Shown piece after piece: positions 49,399 to 58,205 of a stretch of DNA of 64,000 nucleotides. The DNA is from Calothrix anomala FACHB-343 (GTDB taxonomy: Bacteria > Cyanobacteriota > Cyanobacteriia > Cyanobacteriales > Nostocaceae): assembly GCF_014696435.1 (NCBI RefSeq), contig NZ_JACJQG010000040.1:20587-84586 (forward strand). The letters are read 5' to 3'. The position numbers were made by a program, and so were the translations under genes. The number at the start of each line of letters is the position of its first letter. The first letter of the stretch is position 1. The notes beneath the pieces were generated by a model. It had not been told where the DNA came from, ran no database searches, and saw only the letters and a program-made list of their open reading frames with translations.

Positions 49399-49401
49399 AC
49401 T

Positions 49402-50034
49402 TTGCAAATTCAGTTAAGTTGGCTAGATCCCAATAGCGAAGAACAACGAGAACCATTATTAGAAACTCCAGTAGCTATTGGCAGAACATTTTCAGAAATG
49501 CCACAACAAATCAATGAACAAAGAGTTTCGAGAATAGTTATTAAAGATGACTTAATAGCAGATTACCATGCTTTAATTGATTGGCAAAACCAAGAATTAG
49601 TAATTACTGACCAAAATACCACCAATGGCATCAAAATTAATGGCGTACAGGTGACTGGTGGTATTCTAAAAAATGGCGATCGCATTACTGTTGGTGCTTG
49701 TGAAATCGCGATCGGCTTTACTCCGCCAGTTTGGGAGTGCGATCGCATGGTAGGCTTTCTATTTAAGCGTCGCTGTGGTCGTACTGATAGGACAGGCTGT
49801 CCTGATTGTAACCAAACTTACTCAGATGACTACGCCTATTATTCCGAATATGGTAATTATCGCTCCGGTTGGGGTAGAGATTATTATCAAGAGCGCGTTA
49901 GCGAAGCTCCTCCGCAGGAGGCTCGCTATTCCTACGATCCGGAAACTGGTGATGTAGACTTTACAGAAGCGGATGCTGTAAGTTTAGAAACAGAGCAAGA
50001 TGCTGATTTTGAAAGCGATATGGGAGCAAGTTGA
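49402..50034 (+). CDS. FHA domain protein with Cys cluster (third gene of FHA operon)
   Basis: 210 residues starting at TTG 49402, with GGAGGT ten bases upstream. Residues 1-110 form an FHA domain (AIGRTFSE, HALIDWQNQELVITD, NTTNGIKINGVQVT), which binds phosphothreonine. The next part has four Cys (ECDRM and RRCGRTDRTGCPDCNQ) resembling a small zinc ribbon, followed by a Tyr-rich, acidic tail. Near 49891-49927 an interspersed repeat is translated as ERVSEAPPQEAR. A phosphoprotein-recognition role is inferred from FHA; the kinase partner is not in the window. Confidence 0.82.
   Translation: MQIQLSWLDPNSEEQREPLLETPVAIGRTFSEMPQQINEQRVSRIVIKDDLIADYHALIDWQNQELVITDQNTTNGIKINGVQVTGGILKNGDRITVGACEIAIGFTPPVWECDRMVGFLFKRRCGRTDRTGCPDCNQTYSDDYAYYSEYGNYRSGWGRDYYQERVSEAPPQEARYSYDPETGDVDFTEADAVSLETEQDADFESDMGAS
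49891..49927. repeat. Interspersed repeat inside the FHA gene
   Basis: GCGTTAGCGAAGCTCCTCCG, then CAGGAGGCTCGC. The CTCCTCCGCAGGAG part is palindromic. It is translated in frame. Confidence 0.65.
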
Positions 50035-50423
50035 AATTTGTCAATGGTCAATGGTCAATAGTCAATAGTTGTTGATTATTGTTCTATATCTTTCTATAAG
50101 CTAGAATTTGTCTGTAAATAGCTATTTATCTGATTTTATATGTATTTATCTGTATTTATCTGGTTTTAGTTATTGCATCTACTCAATTAAAAAGTCATCG
50201 ACTATAATTTGAAGTCGAAATTTTATGACTTAAAGTCAAGTTAGCGAGCGGCATACATAACATACCTGAATTAACTATTCAAAGGTATATCAGATACTGC
50301 TAGTTGTGACTTGGTATAAAAATTGATATTGCTGGTTGACAAGGTGAATTTTATTCATTTTACATTTCTGCAAGGTCAATAATTTTATATTTTAATTTTT
50401 AGTGAGAGCAAGGTAACTTAATC
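50035..50423. other. Gap before the MurG-like gene
   Basis: STRR heptamers (GGTCAAT/AGTCAAT) at 50037-50070, then AT-rich sequence with repeated TATTTATCTG motifs at 50120-50165. No gene seen. Confidence 0.5.
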
Positions 50424-51443
50424 TTGGCGGAGACTTGGCTGATTTACGCTTTGGGTGGTGGTTGGGGACATCTAAATCGTGCTTTATCATTGGGACGAAT
50501 AGCGGCGAATCGCATAAATGTCAAAATTATTACTAATAGTCCCTATGCAAAGCAAATAGATGATGAAGGCTGTTTTATCTATCTAATTCCTGATAACATA
50601 GGTGCTTCTCAGACTTGTTTGCGCGTCAGAGAAATACTTTATAATACCGCCTACGATCGCTTGATTATAGATACATTCCCTAGAGGATTAGGCGGTGAGT
50701 TAGTAGATATATTACCCCAGTTGAATCATATACCCCGAATTTTGATTCATCGGGATATTAACTCGCGCTATGTAGCAGCTAAAAACTTACGAAATTTTGT
50801 CATTGAAAACTTTGATAAAGTTATTGTCCCTGGTGAAGGTAAAGATTTAGCATTTTGCGATTTACCTATAGTCGAACATACAGAACCTTGGTTAATTCGT
50901 AACTCTTGGGAATTACCAGATAAAATAACGACGCGATCGCATATTCTAAAAGTAGATAAATCTGTCAAAACTATTGTTGTTTGCGCTTCTGGGAAAACAT
51001 CAGAGTTAGCTTTATTTGGTAAATTAGCTCTACACCTACAAAAAAACTTCCCCGATTGCGCAGTCAGAATTTTAGCGGCTAATTGTCCCCAAGAATGTCC
51101 AGAAAATCTTTGGATATCCCATCATCCAGGAATTGAATGTTTCGCCGCAGCTGATGTTGTTGTTGGTGGTGGAGGTTATAACACAGTTTATGAATGTGCT
51201 GCTGTCGGTGTACCTTTAGTCGCCTTAGCCTTAGAGAGATTATACGATCGCCAAGACAAAAGAGCTTGCAAAAGTTATTGCATACACAACATTGAGAATA
51301 TGCAATTTGATAGCCAGCTATTACATATCGAACAGACTGTTGATTTTATTTTAAAGCAAGCAAAGTCAGTCAAAAATTCATCTGTACCTTTTTATATAAA
51401 TGGCGCTGTACAAGCTGTAGAGCGGATTGAGCAAACCAAATAG
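50424..51443 (+). CDS. MurG-like glycosyltransferase
   Basis: 339 residues from TTG 50424. LIYALGGGWGHLNRALSLG is the N-terminal glycine loop of GT28-type enzymes, and ADVVVGGGGYNTVYECAAVGVPLVALAL is the C-terminal UDP-sugar site. The fold is that of MurG and related transferases, but the sequence is too far from true MurG for that name. Soluble or membrane-associated. It may act in the same envelope pathway as the two nearby GT4 genes (inference). Confidence 0.8.
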   Translation: MAETWLIYALGGGWGHLNRALSLGRIAANRINVKIITNSPYAKQIDDEGCFIYLIPDNIGASQTCLRVREILYNTAYDRLIIDTFPRGLGGELVDILPQLNHIPRILIHRDINSRYVAAKNLRNFVIENFDKVIVPGEGKDLAFCDLPIVEHTEPWLIRNSWELPDKITTRSHILKVDKSVKTIVVCASGKTSELALFGKLALHLQKNFPDCAVRILAANCPQECPENLWISHHPGIECFAAADVVVGGGGYNTVYECAAVGVPLVALALERLYDRQDKRACKSYCIHNIENMQFDSQLLHIEQTVDFILKQAKSVKNSSVPFYINGAVQAVERIEQTK

Positions 51444-51455
51444 AATAATTCCTAA

Positions 51456-51511
51456 TCAACAGTCAACAGTCAACAGTCAACAGTCAACAGTCAACAGTCA
51501 ACAGTCAACAA
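51456..51511. repeat. STRR array (CAACAGT), eight units
   Basis: Eight perfect AACAGTC heptamers just after the MurG-like gene. The most regular array in the window. Confidence 0.95.
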
Positions 51512-51588
51512 CTTTTAGGTGAAATCTTCTCGTACTGCGATCGCTGCTTTAACATAAAGATATATTAATTGAGCGATCGCTTATCCGC

Positions 51589-52356
51589 ATGGAATGGAAA
51601 GAAATTCGAGGTAACTGGGTGCTGATTCCCCGAAATCCTATTGGTATCATCCATTTTTTAGGAGGTGCTTTTGTCGCAACTGCACCCCATCTTACTTACC
51701 GTTGGTTACTAGAACAACTAGCCGCTAAAGGATATGTAATTATTGCGACACCTTTTGTTAATACCCTAGATCATATCGCGATCGCTAAATCTGTACTGCT
51801 GAATTTTGAGCGCACTCTCGAACGTCTCCAAGATTCTTCAGCATTACGCAAAGCCTACCTTCCCATCTATGGAATTGGACATAGCATGGGTTGTAAACTT
51901 CACCTGCTAACTGGTAGTGTCTTTAATGTAGAACGTGCAGGTAATATTCTCATTTCTTTTAACAACTACGCCGCTAAAGATGCTATCCCCTTAGTAGAGC
52001 AGTTAAACTCAGCTTTAGCAATTGAGTTTACCCCCACACCCCTGGAAACTAACAAGCTAGTAAAAGAAAGCTACAATATCCGGCGCAATTTATTAATTAA
52101 ATTTAGCAATGATACCCTTGACCAATCAAAAGCTTTAAGCCAAATTTTACAAGAACGCTTTCCAGAAATGGTGACAGTACAAACTCTACCAGGAACCCAT
52201 ACTACACCCTTAGGACAAGATATCAAATGGCAAACAGGAGCATCTTTTACGCCTTTTGATGCTTTAGGACAATGGTTTAAACAAGAAGCATACCGTGACT
52301 TAAACCAACTAAAAAATGCTATGCTCTTGTGGCTGAATCCGCTTTCACCACCATAA
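51589..52356 (+). CDS. DUF1350 family alpha/beta-hydrolase-like protein
   Basis: 255 residues. IIHFLGGAFVATAPHLTYRWLL is the family's conserved N-terminus. YGIGHSMGCKLHLL has the GxSxG nucleophile elbow, and LPGTHTTPLGQD contains a candidate catalytic His. DUF1350 proteins occur in cyanobacteria and plastids; the substrate is unknown. No signal peptide. A hairpin terminator follows. Confidence 0.82.
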   Translation: MEWKEIRGNWVLIPRNPIGIIHFLGGAFVATAPHLTYRWLLEQLAAKGYVIIATPFVNTLDHIAIAKSVLLNFERTLERLQDSSALRKAYLPIYGIGHSMGCKLHLLTGSVFNVERAGNILISFNNYAAKDAIPLVEQLNSALAIEFTPTPLETNKLVKESYNIRRNLLIKFSNDTLDQSKALSQILQERFPEMVTVQTLPGTHTTPLGQDIKWQTGASFTPFDALGQWFKQEAYRDLNQLKNAMLLWLNPLSPP

Positions 52357-52399
52357 TTCATCTCTGACTATGACAGAGAAATTAAGTCTAGACATCAGA

Positions 52400-52441
52400 A
52401 ATGGGTTAGTAGGATTGCTGGCGCAAACTTACTAACCCATT
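52400..52441 (+). terminator. Hairpin after the DUF1350 gene
   Basis: AATGGGTTAGTA pairs exactly with TACTAACCCATT across an 18-base loop, 44 bases past the stop. There is no strong T run. Confidence 0.6.
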
Positions 52442-52495
52442 AGTCATCAATTAAGTCGGCGTAATAAAAATACTGGCAAAGGCTGTCATTAGTCA

Positions 52496-52558
52496 GTAGG
52501 GGCGGGTTTATGCGAGATAATCATGCATATTTGAGGATATTTGTGAACCCGCCCTTAC
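52496..52558. repeat. 63-bp GGGCGGGTT repeat (inverted copy of 23028-23090)
   Basis: Ends GTAGGGGCGGGTT and AACCCGCCCTTAC. TGAGGATATTTGTGAACCCG is shared with the copy at 23 kb. Confidence 0.8.
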
Positions 52559-52770
52559 AGGGTTTCAAGTCTATTTACGTTTTGGAGTATAGTTTGCTTT
52601 ATTTATACCGACTTACTTAGTGAGACAATTTTTATTACCTTATGACTTACGCACAAATCCTATGAAAGTCTTATTGATATGTGTCATCTGCGGTTAAATT
52701 TTAGGTTAATTTTACGTAATAAATCACATATTTTTAACACAAATGAACCATTTATATAGATATTAATTTT
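52559..52770. other. Upstream region of the RsbU-like gene
   Basis: AT-rich. It contains a solitary GACTTACGCA terminus near 52645, the same end as the MITE at 16.8 kb. No gene. Confidence 0.45.
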
Positions 52771-53907
52771 ATGTTTAAAATTCTCGTAATTGACGATGAT
52801 AATTCAATTTTAATCCTCTTAAAACGCATTTTAGAAAAACAGGGTTATCAAGTAATAACTGCGACTAATGGGGAAGAAGGTATTAAAAAAGTACTTGCTT
52901 TTAATCCTGCGCTGATTATTTGTGATTGGATTATGCCTGGTTTAGATGGTTTGGAAGTCTGTCAAAAAATTAAAACAGATCCCAAATTATCGACAATATT
53001 TTTTATTGTATTAACTTCTTTAGATTCCGTTGCCGATCGCGTCAGGGGTTTAGATGCTGGTGCTGATGATTTTATCTCTAAACCCATTGAACAAAACGAA
53101 TTACAAGCCAGAGTTAGAGCCGGGTTGCGGTTACATATCTTGAGCCGGGATTTACAAACCCAAAAGCAACTTCTAGAAGCAGAATTAGCCGAAGCCGCAG
53201 ACTATGTGCGATCGCTTTTACCACTTCCCATTACCGAACCTCTGCGCATCAATTACTGCTTTCTTCCCTCACGCCAACTTGGTGGCGATTGTTTTGATTT
53301 TTACTGGCTAGATAATGATTGTTTAGTAATTTACCTACTAGATACCGCAGGACATGGACTAAAAGCAACTCTCCCTTCTATTTCTGTGTTAAATTTTTTG
53401 CGATCGCACTCCATTGCTAATTTAAATTACTACCAGCCAAGCCATGTGTTAAAAGCATTAAATGATACTTTTCAAATTAGTTATCAAAATGACAAATACT
53501 TTACGATTTGGTATGGCGTATATAATAAAGTTAAGCGTCAACTAATTTATGCTAGCGCCGGACATCCACCAGCAATCTTATTATCTGGCGAACAATCAAA
53601 TCATGTTAATGTTGAACTTTTGAGAACTCCAGGTATGCCAATTGGCATGTTTCCTGAAGCACAATATATTGATAATTTGTGCGAAATTAAAACAGGTAGC
53701 ACTCTGTATATTTTTAGTGATGGTGCTTATGAAATCACCAAAACAGATGGCAAACTTTGGAGTTTAGATGGATTTATTCAGCTACTTAGTAGCTTAAGAC
53801 ATAACATTGAACCTCATCTAGAACAAGTCTTGAATTACTTAATGGCTTTGCATTCTCAAGAGACTTTTGAAGATGATTTATCAATTATTGAAATTCAATT
53901 TGATTAA
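52771..53907 (+). CDS. Response regulator with PP2C (SpoIIE/RsbU-like) phosphatase output
   Basis: 378 residues. The receiver domain (1-120) has the acidic pair DDD at 8-10, phospho-acceptor Asp52 in IICDWIMPG, Thr82 and Lys104 in ISKPIE. A helical linker (125-150) leads to a PP2C-type phosphatase with QLGGDCFDFYW, LLDTAGHGLKA, FSDGAYE and DDLSIIEI supplying the metal-binding Asp residues. Such proteins dephosphorylate STAS anti-anti-sigma factors. The gene directly facing it encodes a STAS protein, which is the likely substrate. The input kinase is not nearby. Confidence 0.92.
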   Translation: MFKILVIDDDNSILILLKRILEKQGYQVITATNGEEGIKKVLAFNPALIICDWIMPGLDGLEVCQKIKTDPKLSTIFFIVLTSLDSVADRVRGLDAGADDFISKPIEQNELQARVRAGLRLHILSRDLQTQKQLLEAELAEAADYVRSLLPLPITEPLRINYCFLPSRQLGGDCFDFYWLDNDCLVIYLLDTAGHGLKATLPSISVLNFLRSHSIANLNYYQPSHVLKALNDTFQISYQNDKYFTIWYGVYNKVKRQLIYASAGHPPAILLSGEQSNHVNVELLRTPGMPIGMFPEAQYIDNLCEIKTGSTLYIFSDGAYEITKTDGKLWSLDGFIQLLSSLRHNIEPHLEQVLNYLMALHSQETFEDDLSIIEIQFD

Positions 53908-54237
53908 TTAAGTTCTGGAAAGTACAGCTTGATGAAATTCATCTTGACTGGCAAATATGTCAAATACTTTATCCATACTAGTTAATTCAAATAAAATTCT
54001 TACTTGTTCGTTAACAGAGCAAAGTACGAGTTGTCTATTTGCGGCTCTCAAGGTTTTGAAAGCTAACACTAAAGCTCCCAAACCAGAACTATCCATAAAA
54101 GTTACATCTTGAAAATCAACTAACACAATTTTTGCGCCTTTTTCGATTAATTCATTCAGTCGTTGACGCAAATCTTGAGATGTCGCTGAATTGATAATTC
54201 CTTTGAGATGAATAATTTGTACTTCTGATTGTGTCAT
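53908..54237 (-). CDS. STAS-domain anti-anti-sigma factor
   Basis: 109 residues. TFMDSSGLGALVLAFK contains the conserved phosphorylation-site Ser (first Ser of DSSG, about residue 50), as in SpoIIAA/RsbV. It would bind and titrate an anti-sigma/switch kinase when unphosphorylated. Its stop codon abuts that of the convergent RsbU-like gene with no spacer. Confidence 0.92.
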   Translation of the reverse strand: MTQSEVQIIHLKGIINSATSQDLRQRLNELIEKGAKIVLVDFQDVTFMDSSGLGALVLAFKTLRAANRQLVLCSVNEQVRILFELTSMDKVFDIFASQDEFHQAVLSRT

Positions 54238-54704
54238 GATTTCTATCCTGATTTTCTAAAAAAGCTTATACTTCGTTGAATTTTAGTATTATATATCACA
54301 CATATTTTATTTAATAAACTCCCAAGCTAGAGAAGTTCATAAATCACTAACACTCAATGATGTATTGTAAATTATGAACGATCGATCTCAATAAAATCTG
54401 AATCTATAATTACCGATTCTTAACTCATTTATAAGTTTTCCTTCATCTAAAGAGTAATCTGGAGTGATTCAGCTAGCAGTTAGGACTAAAATTAGTAACG
54501 TTAAAGTAAACTTTGTGCTAACTCCTCAATCATCAAATCTGCCTTTAGCTCTAGCCACATCCTCCTATAGGCGTACTTAGAAGAATGATCTGTCAACTCC
54601 CATAGAAGATAAACAAAATAAGCAGCACTAATTCCAGAAAAAGCCTCTAATTATCAGACTTCCCCAATTTCAGGAATTATTTCACACTTTTAATAGAACT
54701 TGAT
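54238..54704. other. Gap with a coding-like remnant
   Basis: AT-rich. It contains the promoter side of the STAS gene and the fragment described at 54501-54650. Nothing else recognised. Confidence 0.4.
54501..54650 (-). pseudogene. Possible gene remnant without start codon
   Basis: A 49-residue open stretch reads SGISAAYFVYLLWELTDHSS, then YAYRRMWLELKADLMIEEL and a stop. It looks protein-like (amphipathic, Trp and Arg rich), but there is no start codon before the upstream double stop at 54651-54656. Family not recognised. Confidence 0.3.
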
Positions 54705-55397
54705 TTACACAGGACTCACTTTAGCACGATAAAGTAGCCTGTCTCCTTGGCGATAACCTGTATAGCGCACCTTTACCCTCTCACCTGGTTGGAGATTTCC
54801 CTCCATCGATTGATGAAATTGAGGATCGTAAGGTAATTCATCTCCCACAGATGCGATCGCTTCTATTCCCCACTGCTGTAAAAGCTTGTCTAAAGGCTTT
54901 TGCACCAAAGGTACTATTTTAATCGCTGCTAGCTGGGGATTTTCTGCGGCTTTGTGCGCTGCTGTCGGCCATTGCAATAACAATGATTCTAAATGTTGTA
55001 AACTCTGCTGTTGAAACTCTTGGAGCAACGTCTCTCGCTGCTGTTGTAACGCCAGCTGCGATCGCTCATATTCATTCTTTAACTCAGAAATCTTTTGTAA
55101 TAATTCTTGCTCAGTATTACTTGGTACAGAATGCTGCTTTCTTTCCTGATTATCCTGATTTAAAACACCATCAGGAGCCAATTTAGAAAATTTTACTACT
55201 AATTCATCCAAGCTAATTTGTAAAACTTGCGACAGCTTCAATAGTATATCTACGCGCATTTGCGCCACTTTACCCTGCCGCAAGCGCAAAATTTGCCGCT
55301 CAGAAACACCAGCAGCACGACTCAGCGCTTTAAAACTGGAAATACCCACTTGCTGCATTAAATTTTGCAACAAATGGGTGAAAGTGTCGGTTGTCAT
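54705..55397 (-). CDS. HTH (XRE-like) protein with GrpE-like C-terminal wing
   Basis: 230 residues. Residues 15-65 are a helix-turn-helix (SSFKALSRAAGVSERQILRLRQGKV). Residues 85-140 are a Gln/Glu-rich coiled coil, and the rest (LDKLLQQWGIEAIASVGDEL, FHQSMEGN, GERVKVRYTGYRQGDRLLYRAKV) resembles the beta-wing of GrpE, the nucleotide exchange factor for DnaK. Similar fusions occur in cyanobacteria; function not established. The ATG at 55397 lies at the end of an STRR with no Shine-Dalgarno sequence. The dps gene is the next gene upstream. Confidence 0.75.
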   Translation of the reverse strand: MTTDTFTHLLQNLMQQVGISSFKALSRAAGVSERQILRLRQGKVAQMRVDILLKLSQVLQISLDELVVKFSKLAPDGVLNQDNQERKQHSVPSNTEQELLQKISELKNEYERSQLALQQQRETLLQEFQQQSLQHLESLLLQWPTAAHKAAENPQLAAIKIVPLVQKPLDKLLQQWGIEAIASVGDELPYDPQFHQSMEGNLQPGERVKVRYTGYRQGDRLLYRAKVSPV

Positions 55398-55558
55398 TGG
55401 TCAATAGTCAATAGTCATTGGGCATTGGGCATTGGGCATTGGGCATTGGGCATTGGGCAAAAAAATTCTTAATTTTGAATTTTGAATTTTGAATTTTGAA
55501 TTCATTGTCCTCCTTGTCCTCCTTGTCCCCTCTACCCCATGCCCCATGCCCCATGCCC
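55398..55558. repeat. Three repeat arrays between dps and the HTH gene
   Basis: GTCAATA then GGGCATT heptamers (55400-55459), TTTTGAA units (55466-55503), and CCCCATG heptamers (55531-55557). They fill the whole gap. Confidence 0.9.
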
Positions 55559-56050
55559 TTATTCCTCTAATAAACTTCTCAACATCCAAGCTGTTTTTTC
55601 ATGTACTTGCATCCGTTGAGTTAGCAAGTCAGCAGTGGGTTCATCGTTGACTTCATCTACCACAGGAAAAATAGAACGTGCAGTTCTGACTACAGCTTCT
55701 TGTCCTTCCACGAGTAAGCGGATCATATCCTTGGCTTTGGGTACTCCTGGGGTTTCGGGAATGGAACTGAGTTTAGCATATTCGCTGTAGGTTCCTGGTG
55801 CGGGATAGCCTAGCGCTCTAATCCGTTCTGCAATTAAATCCACTGCTAAGGCTAATTCTGTATACTGGGTCTCAAACATCAAATGCAAGGTTTGGAACAT
55901 CGGCCCGGTCACATTCCAATGGAAATTATGCGTTTTAAGATATAAGGTGTAGGTATCTGCTAATAACCGAGATAAGCCTTCAGCAATTTTCGCTCTGCTA
56001 GCATCATCAATACCGATATTCAAAGCTACAGTTTCTGGTGTGGATGGCAT
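55559..56050 (-). CDS. dps: Dps-family ferritin-like DNA-protection protein
   Basis: 163 residues, four-helix bundle. [11 protein letters not shown] (His41, His44), His56 and the DLIAERI segment (Asp71, Glu75) form the intersubunit ferroxidase site. It stores iron, consumes peroxide and may bind DNA. It lies 81 bases downstream of the sulfiredoxin gene on the same strand, so both may be one peroxide-responsive unit. Confidence 0.93.
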   Translation of the reverse strand: MPSTPETVALNIGIDDASRAKIAEGLSRLLADTYTLYLKTHNFHWNVTGPMFQTLHLMFETQYTELALAVDLIAERIRALGYPAPGTYSEYAKLSSIPETPGVPKAKDMIRLLVEGQEAVVRTARSIFPVVDEVNDEPTADLLTQRMQVHEKTAWMLRSLLEE

Positions 56051-56131
56051 AATTTTCTCCTAATTGGTTATTTAATTTAGTTGTCTGTTGTATATTGTTG
56101 CGTTTTTTTGCACTGAATCATTGACAATTTC

Positions 56132-56395
56132 TCACGCTAGATGCATCTTGAGAACGCTACGGGGGGCTTTGCGAACTCTAGCTAAGATTGTTTCTTTGCC
56201 TAGACGTTGACAAGCTTCATAGCGATGGCAACCAGAAAAGCCATAATACAGTCCATCTACTTCTAGGACATCTATGGGTTCCTGTTGCCCAATCGCCCCA
56301 ATCGATTCCATTAAGGCTTGTACTTTTTGCGGATCGTTTGTCCGGGGTAAAGGCCGCTTAATCTGATTCAGTGGAATTTCTTGGATTCTAACCAT
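56132..56395 (-). CDS. srx: Sulfiredoxin
   Basis: 87 residues with the ParB-like fold. IPLNQIKRPLPRTND begins the domain, and FSGCHRYEA contains the catalytic Cys56. It uses ATP to reduce over-oxidised 2-Cys peroxiredoxin (sulfinic to thiol). Length and motif match cyanobacterial Srx. dps lies just downstream. Confidence 0.92.
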   Translation of the reverse strand: MVRIQEIPLNQIKRPLPRTNDPQKVQALMESIGAIGQQEPIDVLEVDGLYYGFSGCHRYEACQRLGKETILARVRKAPRSVLKMHLA

Positions 56396-56505
56396 CAGGG
56401 TTTTTCTCTTTAATTCCCTTCGTTGACCATAAATAAATCATACTCGTTATGACTTTGTTTTGCAACTATTAGGGCAAAACTGGTAATGGTATCATTGGAG
56501 CGCTC

Positions 56506-58173
56506 ATGCGACAAAACCACTACGTTAGAAAGCAATTGGACAATCTCCTCCCAAGCAACGCAGAGGGGCAAAATCAAGTTAGAAAGAAAAAGTCGTACTG
56601 GAATGTTTCCCGTACTCTACTGATAGCATTTTGTTTATTAGGACTAACTGCGGCATCAAGTACCGGGAGCAAGACTAATGATGTGGTGTTGAAAATAGGG
56701 ATTGTTCAAAGATTTGGGGAAGAACCCACAGCCAAACTACAATTGCAACCAACCAAAGGCGATCGCCTCAAGCTGAAATTTCAGACAGGTAACAAAGAAC
56801 AAATTCTCGTTACCCAGAACCCCGTTCAGGTGGAAACGGTAATGCAGCCTTTATCTGAAGCAAAAGTCAATGAGGTAGTCGTTTTAGGTACTTACCGCAC
56901 CTTTGAAACTGCAGAAGACAGTGCCAAACAATGGCGCGATCGCGGAATCGAGGTAGAAATAGCTCAACCAGAACGCTGGCAAATTTGGGCGAAACGAGAT
57001 GTTTACAACACTCCGTTATTAAGAAGATTGTTATTGCAGAGTTTGCCAAAGTCTAGCCAAAATACCGCCTACCTAGATACCAAAGTTTTACCAAAAGTAC
57101 CATTGGTGAGTTGGGTAATTAATGGTACGCGCTATAGTCGAAATAATGTCAGAATTAGCACTGATAAAAATTTGATTCGGGTGAATAAAACTGCTAAACC
57201 AGAAAATGCCCGTCTTTACGCTGGTCAGATGCAATTGCAGCCAAATGCCTATGGCACATATAGTCTAGTTAATGAAGTACCATTAGAAACTTATTTGCGG
57301 GGGGTAGTACCTTACGAAATTGGCACAAATGCACCGACTGCGGCTGTAGAGGCGCAAGCGATACTTGCTCGCACCTATGTACTGCGGAATTTACGGAGAT
57401 TTGCCATAGATGACTATCAGTTATGTGCTGATACTCATTGCCAAGTTTATTATGGACTGAATGGGGTGGCTCCCACTACAGATAAAGCGATCGCCGCGAC
57501 TAAAGGCATGGTATTAACTTACCAAAACCAGCTAGTAGATGCCCTTTATTCCTCTACTACTGGCGGTGTGACTGCTTCTTTTAGCGATATCTGGAATGGT
57601 GAAGATCGTCCCTATCTCAAACCGATAGTTGATGCGCCGATTAATATCTGGGACTTGTCTAGACAGAATTTAGCTGATGAAAAAAACTTTCAGCAGTTTA
57701 TTAATTTAGAAAAAGGTTTTAACGAAAGCGAATGGGATCTGTTTCGCTGGCGGAGGGAAACGAAGTTAGAAGATATTACCAAGGGCTTACAGAAATTTTT
57801 AACAGTGAAAAAAAGCCCCTACAGTAAATTTAAAACCATTCAAGCTATGTCCGTAACTAAGCGATCTGATAGCGGGCGGATTCTCGAACTAGCTGTGAAA
57901 ACCGATATTGGCGTGTTTACCTTACACAAAGACGAAGTTCGCAGCGCCTTTGCAGCTCCCATCAGCACGCTATTTTACATCCAACCTCTAAACAAAGGTC
58001 AATCTAGTTTGTGGGGGTACGCCTTTGTTGGTGGGGGATTCGGACATGGAGTGGGTTTAAGTCAGACAGGTGCGCAAAATTTAGCCAAGCTAGGTTGGTC
58101 AAATCCACAAATTTTGCAATTCTATTATCCTGGGACTCAAATTAAAATTTTGAGCGACAAGATTCAGTTTTAA
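56506..58173 (+). CDS. SpoIID/LytB domain protein
   Basis: 555 residues. An N-terminal membrane helix or uncleaved signal (SRTLLIAFCLLGLTAA, about 43-58), then a SPOR-like region (VVVLGTYRTFETAEDSAKQW), then the SpoIID domain from about 265: ETYLRGVVPYEIG, AVEAQAILARTYVL, DTHCQVYYGL and GGGFGHGVGLSQTGAQNLA. Related proteins are peptidoglycan-remodelling lytic enzymes in sporulating bacteria. In cyanobacteria the role is probably in cell-wall processing, not sporulation. It is divergent from srx. Confidence 0.9.
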   Translation: MRQNHYVRKQLDNLLPSNAEGQNQVRKKKSYWNVSRTLLIAFCLLGLTAASSTGSKTNDVVLKIGIVQRFGEEPTAKLQLQPTKGDRLKLKFQTGNKEQILVTQNPVQVETVMQPLSEAKVNEVVVLGTYRTFETAEDSAKQWRDRGIEVEIAQPERWQIWAKRDVYNTPLLRRLLLQSLPKSSQNTAYLDTKVLPKVPLVSWVINGTRYSRNNVRISTDKNLIRVNKTAKPENARLYAGQMQLQPNAYGTYSLVNEVPLETYLRGVVPYEIGTNAPTAAVEAQAILARTYVLRNLRRFAIDDYQLCADTHCQVYYGLNGVAPTTDKAIAATKGMVLTYQNQLVDALYSSTTGGVTASFSDIWNGEDRPYLKPIVDAPINIWDLSRQNLADEKNFQQFINLEKGFNESEWDLFRWRRETKLEDITKGLQKFLTVKKSPYSKFKTIQAMSVTKRSDSGRILELAVKTDIGVFTLHKDEVRSAFAAPISTLFYIQPLNKGQSSLWGYAFVGGGFGHGVGLSQTGAQNLAKLGWSNPQILQFYYPGTQIKILSDKIQF

Positions 58174-58205
58174 TCGGGAGACTTAGGGAATTAGTAATTT
58201 TATCT

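Noticed and set aside
51456-51511. CRISPR-like short direct repeats
   Set aside because: These are contiguous heptamers (STRR) without spacers.
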